From contig JBBQPM010000255.1 in the NCBI GenBank assembly GCA_038217425.1, positions 1-8,086 on the forward strand: 8,086 nt of DNA, written 5' to 3'. Under the pieces are notes generated by a model, which saw nothing but the letters and a program-made list of their open reading frames with translations, was not told the origin of the DNA and did not search any database. Positions 5,961 to 8,086 of the stretch are shown here, one piece after another (the stretch's first letter is position 1; every line of letters begins with the position of its first letter). The translations under genes were made by a program, and so were the position numbers. Source of the stretch: JAIEPT01 sp038217425 (lineage in GTDB: Bacteria > Planctomycetota > Planctomycetia > Gemmatales > Gemmataceae).

Positions 5961-7418
5961 ATGTCTACCTCACGTGCGATCGCTTCGGAAACTCTCCTCC
6001 GCTCGGAAAAGAAAATCGAAGCCATGGAGCATCAGGCCAGCGAGTTGGCGATCTCCGTGGAAATGGCACGTCATCTCACCCTCTCCCAAACCAACGAGCG
6101 GATCGAGGCGCTGGAACAAAAGGCGCGCGATCTGGCCTGGTTCGTCGAAACCACCCGGCAACAAACGCTCTTGCAATCGGATCGGAAAACCGAGGCTCTC
6201 GAACAGAAAGCACGCGATCTGGCGCATTTTGTCGAGGCTTTGCGAAGTCAAACGTACTTACAATCCGACGCGGAGATCGAAGCGCTGGGGCAAAAGGCCA
6301 GGGATCTGGCGCAAACGGTGGAGATCGTGCGCAAAGAGACGCGTTTGCAGTCCGAAATGGAGATCGCGGCGCTCGGGCGCCGGGCGCGCGACCTGGCCGT
6401 TTCGGTTGAAGCGGCGCGGGAGGAGACGCTCTTGCATTCGGCCACGGAGATGAAGGAACTCAAGCAGCAAGCGAGCGACCTGGCCGTTTCGGTTGAAGCA
6501 GCGCGGGAGGAGACGCTCTTGCATTCGGCCACGGAGGTGAAAGATCTGAAGCTGAAAGCGACCAACCTGGCCCTCACGGTGGAGATCGCACGCATCAAGA
6601 CCCTGGTGGAATCGGACAAGGTGATTCGCAAACTCAACGAAGAACTCGAGCAGCGCGTGCTGGAACGGACGGGACAGCTGGAAGCGGCGAACAAGGAACT
6701 AGAGTCTTTTTCTTACTCCGTCTCCCACGATCTGCGGGCGCCGCTGCGAGCGATCGACGGCTTTTCGCGGATCGTGCTCGAGGATTTTGCCGATCCCTTG
6801 CCCGATGAGGCGAAGGTTTACCTGAAACTGATACGCGACAACACTCGGCAGATGGGGCAGCTGGTGGACGACCTGCTCGCCTTTTCGCGTCTGGGCCGGC
6901 TCGCGCTCACCAAGCAAACCGTGGACGTCGGCAGCATGGTGCGACTTTGCCTGGGCGAGATGAAAAAGGAACAAGAAGGAAGGCAGCTGGAGATCGTGCT
7001 GGGCGACCTGTCGACCTGTCAGGCCGATCCGACGCTGCTCAAGCAGGTCTGGCTCAACCTGATTTCCAACGCTCTCAAGTACACGCGCAAGCAAAAGGCC
7101 GGGCGGATTGAGATCGGTTCCCGAATCGCGGCGCCGCCCCTCGCCGACGGGAATACCGCACGTCCCGCCGGAGCGGGTTTGGAGAAGATCTATTTCATCA
7201 AGGACAACGGCGCGGGCTTCGACATGAAGTACGCCCACAAACTTTTCGGCGTTTTTCAGCGCCTGCATCGGGCAACTGATTACGACGGCACGGGCGTCGG
7301 CCTCGCCATCGTCCAGCGTATTATCAATCGGCACAGCGGCCGGGTCTGGGGCGAGGCTCAACTCAACCTCGGTGCAACGTTTTCATTCACTCTGGAGCCA
7401 GGAGACTCGCATGTCTGA
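5961..7418 (+). CDS. Soluble histidine kinase with seven 29-residue N-terminal helical repeats
   Basis: A 485-residue sensor kinase. Residues 12-214 are seven consecutive 29-residue repeats (consensus roughly LLxSxxEIEALxQKARDLAxxVExxRxxT) predicted to be one long helix or coiled coil. A linker helix (215-247) joins it to the HisKA domain with H-box SVSHDLRAP and phospho-acceptor His256. The ATPase follows: N-box NLISNALKYT (Asn370), DNGAGFD (415-421), the KLFGVFQRLH F-box and GTGVGLAI (443-450). The core resembles phytochrome-type kinases that work with Rcp1-like regulators. No membrane segment, PAS, GAF or HAMP domain is visible, so the kinase is likely cytosolic and either the helical region senses the signal or a partner binds it. 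GGGAG lies ten bases before the ATG. It overlaps the next gene by 8 bp. The input signal is unknown. Confidence 0.93.
   Translation: MSTSRAIASETLLRSEKKIEAMEHQASELAISVEMARHLTLSQTNERIEALEQKARDLAWFVETTRQQTLLQSDRKTEALEQKARDLAHFVEALRSQTYLQSDAEIEALGQKARDLAQTVEIVRKETRLQSEMEIAALGRRARDLAVSVEAAREETLLHSATEMKELKQQASDLAVSVEAAREETLLHSATEVKDLKLKATNLALTVEIARIKTLVESDKVIRKLNEELEQRVLERTGQLEAANKELESFSYSVSHDLRAPLRAIDGFSRIVLEDFADPLPDEAKVYLKLIRDNTRQMGQLVDDLLAFSRLGRLALTKQTVDVGSMVRLCLGEMKKEQEGRQLEIVLGDLSTCQADPTLLKQVWLNLISNALKYTRKQKAGRIEIGSRIAAPPLADGNTARPAGAGLEKIYFIKDNGAGFDMKYAHKLFGVFQRLHRATDYDGTGVGLAIVQRIINRHSGRVWGEAQLNLGATFSFTLEPGDSHV
5994..6602 (+). repeat. Seven tandem 87-bp coding repeats
   Basis: The kinase's seven 29-residue units are 7 x 87 bp without any length change. 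Most pairs have diverged at the DNA level, but 6390-6449 and 6477-6536 match over 60 bp with one difference, indicating a recent duplication or gene conversion between units 5-6 and 6-7. Confidence 0.9.
7400..7404 (+). promoter_or_regulatory. Ribosome binding site inside the kinase gene for the response regulator
   Basis: AGGAG ends six bases before the ATG at 7411 and lies within the last codons of the kinase. It decides the regulator's start over an in-frame upstream start at 7372. Confidence 0.75.
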
Positions 7419-7851
7419 GAAGAGCGTTGAAATTCTGCTGGTCGAGGACAATCCCAACGACGAGTTGCTCGCTTTGCATGCGTTCAAGAAGCACAATCTC
7501 GCCAACAAAGTCTATGTCGTGCGCGACGGCGCCGAGGCGCTCGAGTACCTGTTCTGCACCGGCGCCTACGCCGAACGCCGGTGCGAGAATCCGCGCGTGA
7601 TCCTCCTGGACAAGAAACTCCCGCTCGTGGACGGCATGGAGGTACTGCGGCAAATCCGCGCCGACCCGCGCACGCGGATGGTCCCCGTCGTCATGTTGAC
7701 CTCGTCGTCGGAAGATCGCGATGTCATTGAGAGTTACCAACTGGGGGTCAACAGTTACATCGTCAAACCGGTGAATTTCGAACAGTTCAGCGAAACCGCC
7801 CGGCACCTGGGTTACTACTGGCTGCTCGTCAACAAACAGCCAAACGATTAA
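7411..7851 (+). CDS. Single-domain response regulator, Rcp1-like
   Basis: A 146-residue receiver domain without an output domain. The acidic pair Glu12-Asp13 (VEDNPNDE), phospho-acceptor Asp67 (ILLDKKLP), Thr97 (MLTSSSED) and Lys119-Pro120 (YIVKPVNF) are all present, so it should be phosphorylated. The NPND motif, the long loop between the second helix and third strand (about 50-61) and the WLLVNKQP end are typical of regulators paired with phytochrome-like kinases. Its ATG overlaps the kinase stop by 8 bp, so the two are probably co-translated and His256 to Asp67 phosphotransfer is the expected reaction. With no DNA-binding or enzymatic domain, it must act by protein contact or pass phosphate to another protein. 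The target is not in this window. Confidence 0.93.
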   Translation: MSEKSVEILLVEDNPNDELLALHAFKKHNLANKVYVVRDGAEALEYLFCTGAYAERRCENPRVILLDKKLPLVDGMEVLRQIRADPRTRMVPVVMLTSSSEDRDVIESYQLGVNSYIVKPVNFEQFSETARHLGYYWLLVNKQPND

Positions 7852-7894
7852 TTCGACCGCGCAACCCATGAGCCTCTCCTCTGGACGACTGAAC

Positions 7895-7954
7895 ATGGCC
7901 AAGCCTCTTCGCCTGTTACTGCTTGAAGATAGTGTCGCTGACGCGGAACGATAA
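7895..7954 (+). pseudogene. Truncated N-terminus of a second response regulator
   Basis: The 19-residue product MAKPLRLLLLEDSVADAER is the first beta strand and acidic loop (LEDS) of a receiver domain, in which the next helix should start at ADAER. A TAA follows immediately, and directly after it comes a perfect inverted repeat. No receiver continuation (Asp, Thr or Lys motifs) is seen in any frame up to 8086. It starts 43 bp after the intact regulator, so the operon once probably had a second receiver protein or a receiver-containing kinase. The rest may lie beyond the window end if an element was inserted. Confidence 0.75.
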
Positions 7955-8027
7955 GGAATCTATGCTGAGCCGCCGCTGACGGCGGCGGCCCCCGCTGGCG
8001 CCTTGAGGGCGGCTCAGCATAGATTCC
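7955..8027. repeat. Perfect 20-bp inverted repeat with GC-rich centre
   Basis: GGAATCTATGCTGAGCCGCC (7955-7974) recurs exactly inverted at 8008-8027, separated by 33 bp. The centre can form a competing hairpin (7969-7975 with 7980-7986). There is no T-run, so it is not a standard terminator. The left edge abuts the stop of the truncated receiver gene. A small palindromic or MITE-like element, or the end of a longer element running past 8086, fits best. I see no clear target duplication. Confidence 0.85.
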
Positions 8028-8086
8028 CGTTGGACTGAACCGCGCATCCCCTCGCTATGGGCTTTCCATCCGGGCGGGATGCCGAG

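Noticed and set aside
5854..6453. 199-codon frame overlapping the kinase start
   Set aside because: It is Arg/Lys/Trp/Ser-rich shadow sequence of the 87-bp repeats in another frame; the kinase frame carries the conserved motifs.
7955..8027. Terminator for the kinase-regulator operon
   Set aside because: The stem is strong, but no T-run follows on either strand and the perfect 20-bp arms around a 33-bp centre are longer than usual for a terminator.

Overview
This is GC-rich bacterial DNA, probably from a planctomycete (perhaps Pirellulales-like). That assignment is an inference. It rests on the GC-rich code, the arrays of short palindromes after genes, a large secreted protein with a Pro/Asn-rich front half, and a phytochrome-type histidine kinase paired with a small response regulator. 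No rRNA, tRNA or marker gene is present to confirm it.

Layout. Positions 1-525 hold about 2.3 tandem copies of a 225-bp unit built from short hairpins. Positions 574-2390 hold two minus-strand genes: an M24 'pita-bread' peptidase homologue that appears to have lost its metal ligands, and a gamma-class carbonic anhydrase family protein with all three histidines. A ~30-bp-arm imperfect inverted repeat (1738-1841) separates them. Divergent from the carbonic anhydrase gene, with only 38 bp between starts, is an arginase/agmatinase-fold enzyme (2429-3250) with a complete set of metal ligands. Another copy of the hairpin unit follows it (3283-3496), so the three-gene block lies between two copies of the same repeat family.

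Positions 3689-5626 encode a large exported protein of unknown function: signal peptide, low-complexity Pro/Asn-rich region, helical middle and two tandem copies of a beta-rich domain. It ends at a strong intrinsic terminator (5653-5689). The next 270 bp contain a promoter-like sequence and a second strong terminator about 110 nt further on, which together suggest a small RNA or an attenuated leader ahead of the kinase gene.

Positions 5961-7851 form a two-component operon. The soluble histidine kinase has an N-terminus made of seven exact-length 29-residue helical repeats (87 bp each) in place of a standard sensor domain. The single-domain Rcp1-like response regulator overlaps the kinase stop by 8 bp and is probably translationally coupled to it. 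Just downstream, the first 19 codons of a second response regulator are cut off by a stop directly abutting a perfect 20-bp inverted repeat, which looks like a gene broken by a palindromic element or a rearrangement.

The items most worth a second look are the 29-residue-repeat kinase, the broken receiver gene with its inverted repeat, the terminator-bounded transcript candidate, the apparently non-catalytic M24 protein and the hairpin arrays.
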